64,000 nucleotides of DNA. Origin: Spartinivicinus marinus (GTDB taxonomy: Bacteria > Pseudomonadota > Gammaproteobacteria > Pseudomonadales > Zooshikellaceae). The position numbers and the translations under genes are program-made. Below are positions 50,269 through 59,230 of this stretch, one piece after another; position 1 is the first letter of the stretch; each line of letters starts with the position of its first letter. The notes under the pieces were generated by a model that had not been told where the DNA came from, did not search any database, and worked only from the letters and a program-made list of their open reading frames with translations. The stretch spans positions 558,001 through 622,000 of the forward strand of contig NZ_JAPJZK010000001.1 of NCBI RefSeq assembly GCF_026309355.1. The letters are read 5' to 3'.

Positions 50269-51042
50269 CTATGATCGTTCGATTGAGCGCCGGCTCTCAC
50301 GATCAAGGTCAGGCAAAGGGTCTGTATCAAAAGGATTTTCGCCGTGCATTGAAGGATAATAGCCCCATAGCGGCTTATCCCTATCAATGGGCACATAACC
50401 CGTCACAATCGCAGGCCAGAAAAATAACACTTCACCTGCCGGAGAATACACATAAGGGTGAGCATGAAAATATGAGCCAGGCTGGCTTTCATAGTTTGCA
50501 CCGCATACCCCCCATTCATGATTAACACCGTTAAGCCAGGTATAACGAATATCACCAGAGATTAATTTTGCATAGCAGCCTACAGTGAGTGGTACTGAAC
50601 GGTTGGCAGGAACTGTGGGGTAAATAGAGTAGGCATTATGTGTATCTCGATCATAACCGCTCCACTTCAGTCTCAGTACACGAATGGTCGGCTGTAAATA
50701 CTTATGCCCTTTAAGCCCCATACACGTCAGAATTTCTTTTTCTTCGCTATCTCGCTGCTCCCAATCTATACCAGTTTTAATTTCTCGATATAATGAGACT
50801 TCAATAGAAAATGCTTCGCTTTTATCAAATCCATCTAACATCTTATCCACTAAATTTCCAAACTGATTTTTGGATTGTCGGTAAAAGGGGCTTTCCTTAT
50901 GGGCCTCTAACATAAAAGCATTAAAACGATCTTCAGCGGCTTTCAGTTGCTGATTAATATCATTGATTTTATTTTGTACTACTTCTGTTAATTGATTACT
51001 GGCCTGTACCGCATCTGCTAACCGTTGTTCGATAGTCATCAT
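50269..51042 (-). CDS. Putative tail fibre/tip protein, prophage 2
   Basis: This is a 257-residue protein with an N-terminal coiled coil (QASNQLTEVVQNKINDINQQ). A beta-rich aromatic C-terminal half follows (SYFHAHPYVYSPAGEVLFFW, PLWGYYPSMHGENPFD). No family is recognised. It takes the place of the prophage 1 fibre C-terminus together with 51039-51569. It overlaps that gene by four bases, so it is probably part of the receptor-binding apparatus. Confidence 0.55.
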   Translation of the reverse strand: MMTIEQRLADAVQASNQLTEVVQNKINDINQQLKAAEDRFNAFMLEAHKESPFYRQSKNQFGNLVDKMLDGFDKSEAFSIEVSLYREIKTGIDWEQRDSEEKEILTCMGLKGHKYLQPTIRVLRLKWSGYDRDTHNAYSIYPTVPANRSVPLTVGCYAKLISGDIRYTWLNGVNHEWGVCGANYESQPGSYFHAHPYVYSPAGEVLFFWPAIVTGYVPIDRDKPLWGYYPSMHGENPFDTDPLPDLDRESRRSIERS

Positions 51043-51569
51043 TTCCTCGCTGTTTTTTCGTATTGATTAAATGAAAATAACAATTCCAGGTGGCGACGCA
51101 TTTGGTCAATTTGCGCCTGACTTAACATAGCGAACTGCTCTAAAAATAAGGCAATGGCAATATCCGCCCCTTGGTCATTGACGGTAATGGCGTCGGCAGG
51201 CATGCCACTGAGTATGAAGTCAGTCGAGAAAAAACAAGGCGCGCTTGCAGCCTTATACTGCAAGGCTTTCTCTAATGATGACCAAACCGCTAATAAAGTG
51301 CCATCCTCTAAAAATATGCCAAACTCTCTAATCCAAAACTCTGACTCACCATCGGCTATGGCGCTTAAAATGATATGTGTTTTACCGGCACGTTCACTTT
51401 TTGAAATAGGCAACCTGAGTTGCTCACTTTTTAATTGAGTCTGTTTCGCGTTAGGCTGGTAACGACCATCACCCAGCGCAATTTCGGCAATGGTGGCTTG
51501 TAAACCATCATTACTGGCATTAAATACCGCCTGCAATCCTGCATCGGTAATAATAGGATTAATTTGCAT
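51039..51569 (-). CDS. H: Tail-collar fibre N-terminal protein (gpH-like), prophage 2
   Basis: This 176-residue protein begins MQINPIITDAGLQAVFNASN and has FWIREFGIFLEDGTLLAVW, the phage tail-collar fibre N-terminal domain (P2 gpH start). It stops after this domain plus a short helix, so it is much shorter than a normal gpH. The distal fibre may be the next gene (50269-51042). The ATG at 51569 with AGGA upstream is preferred over an earlier Cys-rich reading. Confidence 0.75.
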   Translation of the reverse strand: MQINPIITDAGLQAVFNASNDGLQATIAEIALGDGRYQPNAKQTQLKSEQLRLPISKSERAGKTHIILSAIADGESEFWIREFGIFLEDGTLLAVWSSLEKALQYKAASAPCFFSTDFILSGMPADAITVNDQGADIAIALFLEQFAMLSQAQIDQMRRHLELLFSFNQYEKTARK

Positions 51570-51577
51570 GGTTATTC

Positions 51578-52189
51578 CTATACACGAATAATTGTCAGTG
51601 GACGGACTACAGCCGTCGCACAAATACCCAGCGTGTTGCGCTGCTCAATGCGACCAACACTGGTGACTCTGATGCTATTGATATTTCGAGTGACACAACC
51701 TGCTGTAATGCCTGTATTAAATTTGGCACCCAGCTGAAAGCTAAAATGACTGCGTACATTTTTAGTGCGTTGAATGGTTTCTTGGATTTGCTCAATTAAC
51801 GCTTTATTTAAAATATCACCTGATGTATTTAAATTATCATTGGCATAGGCAGTAACCTGAAAAGTAAAGGGCTCACCATGGTATTCAAACCATTCTTTAA
51901 TTTCGGTTTGCACATTTAAGGCGTCTAGTGCTTTTTTAAGCGCACCTCTTGTGCCTTTAATCCGATGCACCGCCACACTATTCGCAATGGTTTGTCGTTT
52001 TACATACTCAGGCCAGTCTGGATTCCATACATCCACCGATAAGGCCCAGGCTAACCAGGGCAAACAATTCGCTGGGCAAGTATCAGGATTCCAGACGTGA
52101 TTAGGATAAGCGGGTATGTCACTAATACGACGAGTGCTATCAGCCAACCCTTCCTCTAACGGGCTAGCATTACTGGGTAATAAACTCAT
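51578..52189 (-). CDS. I: Tail protein I (P2 gpI), prophage 2
   Basis: This 203-residue protein shares the N-terminal gpI domain with prophage 1 (MSLLPSNASPLEEGLADSTR, NCLPWLAWALSVDVWNPDW). From about residue 150 the C-terminus is unrelated (FNTGITAGCVTRNINSIRV). The switch point fits the replacement of the whole fibre module. Confidence 0.88.
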   Translation of the reverse strand: MSLLPSNASPLEEGLADSTRRISDIPAYPNHVWNPDTCPANCLPWLAWALSVDVWNPDWPEYVKRQTIANSVAVHRIKGTRGALKKALDALNVQTEIKEWFEYHGEPFTFQVTAYANDNLNTSGDILNKALIEQIQETIQRTKNVRSHFSFQLGAKFNTGITAGCVTRNINSIRVTSVGRIEQRNTLGICATAVVRPLTIIRV

Positions 52190-52206
52190 GAGAAAAAATG
52201 GATTAT

Positions 52207-53103
52207 TTAAGCGAGGTTAATAGCTATCGTCTTGGCTTTAGGTGCCTGAAAAACTTTGGCTTGAATATCCGCTACAGGTGAAAGCAATTCCACACGGGTA
52301 ACGCCCCCCATATGGAGTGCATCATAAATACCCGATAAGGCGACGGTTTTACCCAGCTTATAACACTGCTCGACATATTCATTTAATGCTGTGGTAGCTG
52401 TATCAATAATGGTTTTGGAAGACGGCCCTTGTTGTACATGCAGTTTGGCATCAATGGAATAATCGATAATTTCAGCGGCTTGCACGGTAATATGATCTGT
52501 CAGCGGTCTAACATCTTCATCATTTAAAGCAGTTAACAACGCTTGTTTTATTTCGTCATCAGGCGCTATATCGGCTTCATTCGCTAAAGGCCGCCGTAAA
52601 AACGTAATCATGACTTTGCCAGGCTCATCAGAATACACCGAGACATCCGCAATTTGATCATGGGCATTATGCGCATGGGCTAAGTAGGCACCGACTGGAC
52701 CAGCGGTTGAATAGCCTTCAGGCCCTAATTGAATACGACGCCTAAAGTCTTCGTCAGTCTCCATAATCGGTGATTCTGGTGGTATTTGGCTATCATCACC
52801 TGAATCAATCACTTTACGTTTAACACCGTAATTCGCACCTAAATGATCTAAATCACTACCCGCCGCATAAGCGAGCATGACGGCTTTAGCCCGTTCATTA
52901 AATTGCTGGCGAATTAGCATTTCGCGATACGCGCAAACTTCTAAAATCTTCATAGCCGGGTCAGATTCGACTAAGGCTGTAAAGCTACTATCGCGCTTTT
53001 GTAAATCATCTAGCATGGATGCTAGGACCACTTCATAATCAATCGGCTCGATTACATCCGGTGCGGGTAGCTGTGATAAATCAATGGCGGTAAATTCGCT
53101 CAT
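52207..53103 (-). CDS. J: Baseplate assembly protein J (P2 gpJ), prophage 2
   Basis: This 298-residue protein is almost identical to 6424-7320 (FRRRIQLGPEGYSTAGPVGA is shared). It overlaps W by four bases. Confidence 0.94.
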   Translation of the reverse strand: MSEFTAIDLSQLPAPDVIEPIDYEVVLASMLDDLQKRDSSFTALVESDPAMKILEVCAYREMLIRQQFNERAKAVMLAYAAGSDLDHLGANYGVKRKVIDSGDDSQIPPESPIMETDEDFRRRIQLGPEGYSTAGPVGAYLAHAHNAHDQIADVSVYSDEPGKVMITFLRRPLANEADIAPDDEIKQALLTALNDEDVRPLTDHITVQAAEIIDYSIDAKLHVQQGPSSKTIIDTATTALNEYVEQCYKLGKTVALSGIYDALHMGGVTRVELLSPVADIQAKVFQAPKAKTIAINLA

Positions 53104-53438
53104 ACAATGATGCCATCCAAGGTAATGGGTTTGCCTTCGGGTAAATAAATCCCTTCTAACGCAATCAATAACTCGCCTGGCTCGCCGCGATAAGCCTTAA
53201 CCTTGTTGACTTTTAGGCGTGGTTCCCAACGGATTAAGGCTTCAGCTGTCGCCGCATAGATTTCCACTAACCACTGACCATTCATGGGTCTATCCACTAA
53301 CTCAGGCAAACGGCTGCCATAATCACGCCGCATCAGTCGGGTACCAATGCGGGTGGTTAATATATCAGTGATGGATTGGCGGAGGTGATCGAGGTTAGAA
53401 AGGGGTTTACCGGTTTGTCGGTGAGTGCCTTTCATCAA
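53100..53438 (-). CDS. W: Baseplate protein W (P2 gpW/gp25), prophage 2
   Basis: This 112-residue GPW/gp25 protein has the ILTTRIGTRLMRRDYGSRLP core and is near-identical to 7317-7652. Homology to prophage 1 stops abruptly at its start, where the lectin insert begins. Confidence 0.94.
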   Translation of the reverse strand: MMKGTHRQTGKPLSNLDHLRQSITDILTTRIGTRLMRRDYGSRLPELVDRPMNGQWLVEIYAATAEALIRWEPRLKVNKVKAYRGEPGELLIALEGIYLPEGKPITLDGIIV

Positions 53439-53511
53439 ACAAAAATGTTCCTTAATTGCATTATAGTTTTGAAGAAAACACTACAATATAAGAATAGTTT
53501 TTTACTGAGTA

Positions 53512-53559
53512 CCCTCGACATAATCTTATGCTTATAGAGAACAAAATTCTTGTCGAGGG
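53512..53559. repeat. Inverted repeat at the edge of the lectin insert
   Basis: CCCTCGACA (53512-53520) and TGTCGAGGG (53551-53559) form a perfect 9-bp inverted repeat with a 30-nt loop. TACCCTC / GAGGGTA (53510-53516 / 53569-53575) adds a nested pairing. It could be a terminator-like hairpin or a trace of the insertion; it has no T-run. Confidence 0.45.
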
Positions 53560-53635
53560 CTATGCTCTGAGGGTAGTTAATAGATTAATTAAAATTTTGT
53601 ATAGGAAAAAATAAATTTACCTTTCTATCAAAAAA

Positions 53636-54043
53636 TTAATGATATTCAGTAATGACTTTTTGGTGAGTTTCACATACGGACATCTTGCCAGCAATTATAG
53701 TTGTCCAATTTCCAGTCCAACCTCCATAGTGCTGTGTTGCTGAAGAGCACTTGTTAACAGCATCTTGATTGTTCCATATAGGACCTGCTTGAATAGCATA
53801 TTCATCACTGGTAATGCTTTCTTCTACAGTCTCACATACAGACATAACACCTGGTTTAATGGTTTTCCAATTACCAGTCCATCCACCATAATGTTGAGTT
53901 GCCATTGGACATTTTGTTGCAGCATCAGCATTATTCCATATAGGGCCGGCCTTTATGTCAAGCGCAGAAGCTACATTAGTTTGAAGCATTAAAATTGTTG
54001 AAGATAGAGATGCAAGTATAATTTTTTTTATTTCCATAATCAT
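53636..54043 (-). CDS. Secreted MVL-type mannan-binding lectin (cargo)
   Basis: This 135-residue exported protein has a signal peptide (IILASLSSTILMLQTNVASA) that ends near residue 27. Two tandem repeats follow with a period of 54 residues (residues ~30-71 and 84-125), each with AGPIWNN, KC, ATQHYGGWTGNW and MSVCE. This matches the Microcystis viridis lectin (MVL) domain, which has two 54-residue repeats and binds oligomannose cores. Each repeat keeps a Cys pair, suggesting disulfides. It lies between baseplate genes W and V, in the same orientation, in AT-rich DNA absent from prophage 1. AAGGA lies four bases before the ATG. Confidence 0.85.
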   Translation of the reverse strand: MIMEIKKIILASLSSTILMLQTNVASALDIKAGPIWNNADAATKCPMATQHYGGWTGNWKTIKPGVMSVCETVEESITSDEYAIQAGPIWNNQDAVNKCSSATQHYGGWTGNWTTIIAGKMSVCETHQKVITEYH

Positions 54044-54568
54044 TTATTCCTTTTGAAAGTTTTTATCTGATATTAACTTTTTCTTCAATTAGGGATTGCT
54101 AAAAACCCCTAGATATAACGAATCCAAATGACCTTCCAGTAACTTTTTCTAATTCTTAAATTAAAAATCAGAATGTTATTAACTAACTATTATTGCTTGG
54201 CACATAACAATAAGTAGGTTGTTTATTGTTGGCTTCGTTATATTTTGAGATTTTTTCAAGATACCTAATAAGCACTTACTCAAAGTAATATATTAAATAT
54301 ATACATCTGGCAGATTGCTTGAGACGACTAATAATTACAATGAAAAAATACTTTAAAACCTCCTATATATAAATATTAAATACGCCAGATATTTTTATCA
54401 TAATGATTCTTTAGGTGTAATATTTTTTACGCTATCTTTACATTTGTAAACAGAGTTTCATTAACTTTGGTAACGAAAGGAGTATTTCAATATGATCTAC
54501 TAATGAGTTATTCCATCTAGAATAAAACTATTAAAATATGCATCCTCCTCTATGAGAGTTAACACTTC
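54044..54568. other. AT-rich non-coding insert DNA between lectin gene and V
   Basis: About 525 bp with no supportable gene. It is markedly AT-rich relative to the flanking tail genes. It is probably the upstream regulatory region of the lectin gene; promoter boxes are not clear enough to assign. Confidence 0.45.
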
Positions 54569-55141
54569 TTATTGTTTATTGCCAGTAGGAATAGCAGTAC
54601 CATGCCCAGGTACATCGTGGCCATGCCCATTATAGATGTCTCGATCAGCCTGCATGCTACGGGTGTGGTCTGTAATGTCTTGGGTAGCTGTAATATTTCC
54701 TTCCACCAGTAAGTCACCGACAAAATGAATACCTTCAGGGCTAATTAGCTTGGTATTGCCAGCACCTGTTAACTCAATGATTAATTCATCATTGCCTCGG
54801 TGATAGCTAAACCGAGCATGGTTTTTAAATTGCCACACCGATTCATCAGGATCATGGCTAGGGGTTGGGTGCTTGTTTTGACAGACGGCAGGTAACACAA
54901 AGCCATTGGCTAATTCACCGCTGGGGGATAAGACAATGACTTGTTCACCCACTTCCGGAGCCCACCAGCTTTGGTCATGACCGGCTCTTGTCGTTAACCA
55001 AGGTAACCAGCCAGTGGTTAATTGATCGATTTGCACTCTTACTCGTGTGCGCTGGTGATCAACTTGATGGATAGTGCCTGGTCGAATTAAATTAACTAAA
55101 AGCCGGTAAAGCTCATTAACGCGAAATAACTCGGTAGTCAT
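54569..55141 (-). CDS. V: Baseplate spike protein V (P2 gpV), prophage 2
   Basis: This 190-residue spike has the same OB-fold start and His-rich tip (GHGHDVPGHGTAIPTG) as 7664-8236. Divergence is concentrated in the beta-helix part (IHFVGDLLVEGNITATQDI). Confidence 0.94.
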   Translation of the reverse strand: MTTELFRVNELYRLLVNLIRPGTIHQVDHQRTRVRVQIDQLTTGWLPWLTTRAGHDQSWWAPEVGEQVIVLSPSGELANGFVLPAVCQNKHPTPSHDPDESVWQFKNHARFSYHRGNDELIIELTGAGNTKLISPEGIHFVGDLLVEGNITATQDITDHTRSMQADRDIYNGHGHDVPGHGTAIPTGNKQ

Positions 55142-55643
55142 CTTCGTGAGGGATTCCTATCTCTGGGGCATCACTGCATAACACCGTGGTAGGTGGAGTA
55201 CCTTCATCTAGCCAAATAGAATCGCCAATGTACAAGCTCTGTTGCCATGACACTTCCCAAGCTTCATAGCCATCAGCATCGGGATTAAATATCGCAGGCC
55301 GACTTTGAATCATTTTCGGCTCAGATACCTGGTCGGCTAGGCTCCATCTATTTTTGTCGTGGTTATTTAAAACCAACATAATTTCTGTAGCAAATTGCCG
55401 TATTTCAATATCCACGTTAGGGGTTTGAATGGAGAGCACACACAAGGCAAACCACTCACTATGCAATAAATGGCGACCATCCCATTGCTGTTTTTCTACA
55501 GTTAATTCATGACTACCTAAATAAATGGCAGGGCTTTCTATACTTTGGCTGGGTGAATAGACTTGGATACGATCAATTTTTTTATCAAAGTGCTGGCCTA
55601 AAGTAGCCAGCATTTGGTTATGGAGTTGGGTTAATTCATTCAT
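55116..55643 (-). CDS. Tail completion protein, stand-alone form
   Basis: This 175-residue protein corresponds to the C-terminal domain of the prophage 1 fusion (8208-9071). Both share the C-terminus PPTTVLCSDAPEIGIPHEDD, and WEVSWQQSLYIGDSIWLDEG aligns with WQINWQQVIRTEASIWQDSG. It lacks the HK97-type N-terminal domain. It stands at the head-tail boundary, next to the lambda-type head module. Exact function unknown. Confidence 0.65.
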   Translation of the reverse strand: MNELTQLHNQMLATLGQHFDKKIDRIQVYSPSQSIESPAIYLGSHELTVEKQQWDGRHLLHSEWFALCVLSIQTPNVDIEIRQFATEIMLVLNNHDKNRWSLADQVSEPKMIQSRPAIFNPDADGYEAWEVSWQQSLYIGDSIWLDEGTPPTTVLCSDAPEIGIPHEDDYRVISR

Positions 55644-56163
55644 GGTTTAAGGCATAATTTAATTCTTGCTCTAACAAAACAAAAAACCGTTCTTCGGCTT
55701 GTTTAATGATTCGTTCAACGACTGGTGTTGCCAATTGGTCTATCGCTTCGGTTTGATACTCAATAGGAAAGCGGGCTTTACCTTTACGTTTAAATACAAC
55801 GGTATTGCCGTGACTACTTTGGATAGTAAAAGCCCCTTGGCGTAGCGGTTTCCCTCTGACCTTAACCCCAGTGGTGACTTGCTTAGGTTTACCAAAGTGG
55901 TGTAACCCAATGGGATTCAGGCCTAACCACACCCGTCCTGATTTGCCATCCTTAGCCACCTCGATAAATAACCGCTGATTATTTTTAAAGGCTTTCTGCT
56001 TTAATCCCGTGGTTTGACTGAGGGCTTGTAGCAACTGCCGTCTCAGAAATTGGGTGAGTTTACGCACGGCACGGCGAATGGCTTTTTGCACGGCTTTACT
56101 GTTTTCATCTAAGCCTTTTAGCAATTCATCAAATGCCTCATCCACCTCTAAATACACATTCAT
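55636..56163 (-). CDS. Minor tail / virion morphogenesis protein (gpZ-like)
   Basis: This 175-residue basic protein (AVRKLTQFLRRQLLQALSQT, VWLGLNPIGLHHFGKPKQV) is of the prophage minor tail protein Z type that completes the head-tail junction. It overlaps neighbours by 8 and 4 bases. The family call rests on the GLNPIGLHHFGK motif and position. Confidence 0.7.
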   Translation of the reverse strand: MNVYLEVDEAFDELLKGLDENSKAVQKAIRRAVRKLTQFLRRQLLQALSQTTGLKQKAFKNNQRLFIEVAKDGKSGRVWLGLNPIGLHHFGKPKQVTTGVKVRGKPLRQGAFTIQSSHGNTVVFKRKGKARFPIEYQTEAIDQLATPVVERIIKQAEERFFVLLEQELNYALNHE

Positions 56164-56486
56164 TGCCAGACTCGATTGGGTTGGGTATCAGGGGTTTCGG
56201 TTAGCATACATAATGTCATGCCATTGTTTTTCGGTAGGCACTTCACCAAGGTATACGGCTGGTTACGGATAAGTAGAGTGAGTTGATCAGGCCAGTTTTC
56301 AGCTTCGGTATTGAACACTTCTAAGGTGGGCTGTTTCTGGTCAGAATCAATATGACCGACTTCTGTATTAGCCACTTGCCAGCGAAAAATACCGGCTAGG
56401 GTACTCCCATCTGGCAAGGTCACCGGCTCACCAAATAATGCTACTTTCTCCTGGTTTAATGCCTGTTGATATTCACTAAATCTCAT
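56160..56486 (-). CDS. Head-tail joining protein (lambda FII-like/ATP-binding sugar transporter-like family)
   Basis: This 108-residue protein starts MRFSEYQQALNQEKVALFGE and has GIFRWQVANTEVGHIDSDQK, characteristic of small head-tail joining proteins that follow lambda-type capsid genes. It overlaps the capsid gene and gpZ-like gene by four bases each. Confidence 0.68.
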   Translation of the reverse strand: MRFSEYQQALNQEKVALFGEPVTLPDGSTLAGIFRWQVANTEVGHIDSDQKQPTLEVFNTEAENWPDQLTLLIRNQPYTLVKCLPKNNGMTLCMLTETPDTQPNRVWQ

Positions 56487-57505
56487 AACACAGTTAACAG
56501 TGCAGTGGCATTCGGTCTAACCGGTACAATTAAGGGCGCTGATTGGGTCATGACCATTTCTACACTAGGGTCATCCTGCTTCCAGATTTTGGGAAATAGT
56601 TTCATGGCTATTAGTGCATCTAAATCCATAATCGCCCCAAAGCATTGGGTACCTTGCACTGAACGACTCATTAAATTAACACCACCCTCTGGAATAAAGG
56701 GTTTGCTAATACCTTTTTCCATGTATTGGCGACTATCGACGTATAAAATAAAACGACCACCGCCTAAGCTACCCACTTTAATCACTTCATCGCTATTATT
56801 TAATGGACCACGATCAATCGTGGCATTAGTGCCAGCTACTTGAGTATCTAGCTGTTCTAATAATTGTTGATTTTTCCGTAGTGCTTTCCAGACGGATGGA
56901 CTCATCACCACATCTTCAGCCGGTGCACCACCTTTAGTCATCGACATGGCAACGCTCATGTCTTCTAGGTCATCGATCGGCGTGGCTTTGGGGTCATTCC
57001 ATTTAACAGAAACCGTTTTAGTTAAACTAGGGTCCCGCTGATAATCCACGACACGCTTAGGGTATTTTTCTCCTTCAACCATCACCCGCCCATGTAAACT
57101 CGCTTCTACCGCCATCCACTCTAGCCGGTTGTCGATAGACTCGGCATGCTCCAGCAAGATTTCCATTTTACGGAGGTTACGTCGTTGCTGTGGTGACAAT
57201 TGGCCATGGTAAGGCTCACCAGGCCGACGCTTTAACATGGCTTGGGGAATAATCGGTTGCTTGGGTTTAATATAAGCCGGTTTAAACGACTTCATTTCGC
57301 TGCCTTGCTCTTCCATGACTTGGCCTTCCACCATGGGTGAAACAAAGGGGGCTAAATGACGATCACGAAATAATAGCTCAAACTCAATAGTTTCAGTTTC
57401 AAACTCATGAGTAGTGGAATAATAACGGCTTAAATAAAAAGGTAAGGGCTTTTTCTTGGTCTCAATGGTTTGGACCAATTGCATCGTATCGGTATAACGT
57501 TCCAT
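56483..57505 (-). CDS. E: Major capsid protein E (lambda family)
   Basis: This ~340-residue protein is a lambda gpE-family capsid. The family motifs are FELLFRDRHLAPFVSPMVEG, YIKPKQPIIPQAMLKRRPGE, and EVIKVGSLGGGRFILYVDSR. The ATG at 57505 (MERYTDTMQLVQTIETKK) with AGG upstream is preferred over a longer reading. There is no delta domain; assembly uses the nested scaffold (57962-58330) and the decoration protein. Confidence 0.92.
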   Translation of the reverse strand: MERYTDTMQLVQTIETKKKPLPFYLSRYYSTTHEFETETIEFELLFRDRHLAPFVSPMVEGQVMEEQGSEMKSFKPAYIKPKQPIIPQAMLKRRPGEPYHGQLSPQQRRNLRKMEILLEHAESIDNRLEWMAVEASLHGRVMVEGEKYPKRVVDYQRDPSLTKTVSVKWNDPKATPIDDLEDMSVAMSMTKGGAPAEDVVMSPSVWKALRKNQQLLEQLDTQVAGTNATIDRGPLNNSDEVIKVGSLGGGRFILYVDSRQYMEKGISKPFIPEGGVNLMSRSVQGTQCFGAIMDLDALIAMKLFPKIWKQDDPSVEMVMTQSAPLIVPVRPNATALLTVL

Positions 57506-57593
57506 GGGGTACCTGTTATTTAAAAAGATCAATTAAAAGAATAAATAAGATAAACAGCAGAAGTGTTGTAAGCAGGCTAAGTAAAACTATCAT

Positions 57594-57962
57594 TTAAAAA
57601 ATACTAGGAGCTTGTAATAAAATGCCACGCTCTCTTAAGGGCTGAAAAACGGTGTCTGTTGTATGGCCAGGTCCTAAGTTTAAAATCGCTGGATTTAAAC
57701 AAATCGAGGTATACACACCGGCGGTGGTTTCTTTGCTGGTGGTATCCATCCCATACGGTAATACGCAATCTGGCACTTCGCTGCCATCGTTAGCATTTTT
57801 ATCGGATAAACGATATTGGCCTTTATTATCACGCCCTAACACCGAATAGGGTTTTAACTTTTGGCCTTTAGCAATAGTCACCGTAACCGTAGTAATCGGC
57901 TGATTGCCCGTAATAATAATTGGTTGGGCGGCAATCGAATGATGTTGGCTATCCGCAATCAT
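57594..57962 (-). CDS. Head decoration protein D (lambda gpD-like)
   Basis: This is a 122-residue HDPD-family protein (QPIIITGNQPITTVTVTIAK, GDNxxx-type DNKGQYRLSDKN, GVYTSICLNPAILNLGPGHT). It stabilises the expanded capsid. Its ATG overlaps the stop of the protease gene (TAATG). Confidence 0.87.
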   Translation of the reverse strand: MIADSQHHSIAAQPIIITGNQPITTVTVTIAKGQKLKPYSVLGRDNKGQYRLSDKNANDGSEVPDCVLPYGMDTTSKETTAGVYTSICLNPAILNLGPGHTTDTVFQPLRERGILLQAPSIF

Positions 57963-58330
57963 TAGGCTTTATCTCCATACACATGATTAAAATCCGCGAG
58001 CATTTGGCCAATGGCTGTTTTAGGTGCTTCGGCTGCTGGTACTGCTTCGCTATCAATATTCGGATGCGTATCGTTATTCATTACTTGGGTAAAATCAGTT
58101 GTATTTGCTTTTGTAGTTTGAGGAATCGTTTTTAATAGCATAATGGCTTCATCCGCTGACATCGCGGTATTTAACGCCAGTTGTTGTGCAGTGGCTTCGC
58201 GACCTTTAGCTTCGTCACTGGTTAAAATGGCTTGAATCCGCTGGCGTTCTTCTGCCACAGCCGCTTGTTTTTCTACGTCTAAATTAATGGGGGCTTCCGC
58301 TTTAGAAGCGGGTTCATGGGTTGCTGTCAT
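57962..58330 (-). CDS. Nu3: Nested scaffold protein (Nu3-like), internal in-frame start
   Basis: An in-frame ATG at 58330 (MTATHEPASKAEAPINLD) has AAGGA five bases upstream, inside the protease gene. It would give a 122-residue scaffold corresponding to the C-terminal domain. Lambda Nu3 is made in the same way inside gene C. Confidence 0.65.
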   Translation of the reverse strand: MTATHEPASKAEAPINLDVEKQAAVAEERQRIQAILTSDEAKGREATAQQLALNTAMSADEAIMLLKTIPQTTKANTTDFTQVMNNDTHPNIDSEAVPAAEAPKTAIGQMLADFNHVYGDKA

Positions 58331-59215
58331 AACAGTCCTTAGGGTGGTGGATGAATTAAGGGTTTGAATAAAAGTGGGTAATACTTGATGGGCGGGTAAA
58401 ACCCGATCAGCTAAGCCAACATCGATAGCCGCTTGCCCGGTAAATACTTTGGCTTCGGTATTTTTAATGGCTTCTGTATCAAGTTGCCGATGACGGGAAA
58501 CCGTTTCGATAAATAAACCATAAATGTCGTTTATTTCAGATTGCAAGTCGGCTTTGACATTATTAGGTAACGGCTCAAACGGATTACCATCGGCTTTATG
58601 GGCACCGGCATGAATTAAGGTGACATTAATCCCCTCTTTAGCCAGCAATTCACTTTGATCGGTATGGGCGAGTAATACCCCGATACTGCCAACCATGCCG
58701 GTACGAGGCAGAATAATTTCATTGGCCGCTGAGGCTAAGGCATACGCCGCACTGCACGCTTGTTCATCGACTAACGCCCAAATCGGTTTATATTGCCTCG
58801 CTTGATAAATCAAATCGGCTAAATCAAAGCAGCCCGAAACACTGCCGCCGGGGCTATTAATATCCAATAAAATCCCTTGAATATCCGGGTCATTAATGGC
58901 TTCTGCTAATTTTCTCTGAATCCCATCATAGCCGGTCATTCCACTATAAGGATCCAGATGACCGTATTTATGGGTCAAGGTGCCAACCACAGGAATAATG
59001 GCTACGCCTTGATTGACTTGATAAAGCTTGTGTTCACGAGGCTCAAATTCATCGGCGGCTTGCTTTAATTCGGTGGCGGATAACTGCTTGTCACCATTAA
59101 TCAACGACTCAATCACTAGCCGGTCAGATAGCGCACCTAGCATCACTTGGGCATAACTGGGTTCAATCAATAAAGGCTGATTAATTATTTGCGAGAGTAA
59201 ATGGGTATGTTTCAT
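57962..59215 (-). CDS. C: S49-family head maturation protease with C-terminal scaffold (lambda gpC-like)
   Basis: This is a 417-residue protein. Residues ~65-270 are an S49 protease with GILLDINSPGGSVSG, nucleophile S155 (ACSAAYALASAANE) and general-base candidate K207 (HAGAHKADGNPFEPLP). Residues ~295-417 are a charged helical scaffold region (VAEERQRIQAILTSDEAKG). Lambda gpC/Nu3 has the same layout. It processes the portal and scaffold during head assembly. Confidence 0.92.
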   Translation of the reverse strand: MKHTHLLSQIINQPLLIEPSYAQVMLGALSDRLVIESLINGDKQLSATELKQAADEFEPREHKLYQVNQGVAIIPVVGTLTHKYGHLDPYSGMTGYDGIQRKLAEAINDPDIQGILLDINSPGGSVSGCFDLADLIYQARQYKPIWALVDEQACSAAYALASAANEIILPRTGMVGSIGVLLAHTDQSELLAKEGINVTLIHAGAHKADGNPFEPLPNNVKADLQSEINDIYGLFIETVSRHRQLDTEAIKNTEAKVFTGQAAIDVGLADRVLPAHQVLPTFIQTLNSSTTLRTVMTATHEPASKAEAPINLDVEKQAAVAEERQRIQAILTSDEAKGREATAQQLALNTAMSADEAIMLLKTIPQTTKANTTDFTQVMNNDTHPNIDSEAVPAAEAPKTAIGQMLADFNHVYGDKA

Positions 59216-59230
59216 CTTTTTTTAGGCATA

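Noticed and set aside
50262-50525. Plus-strand 87-codon frame at the sheath/fibre boundary
   Set aside because: It is mostly antisense to 50269-51042, which has coupling with its neighbour; the plus frame has no protein-like features.
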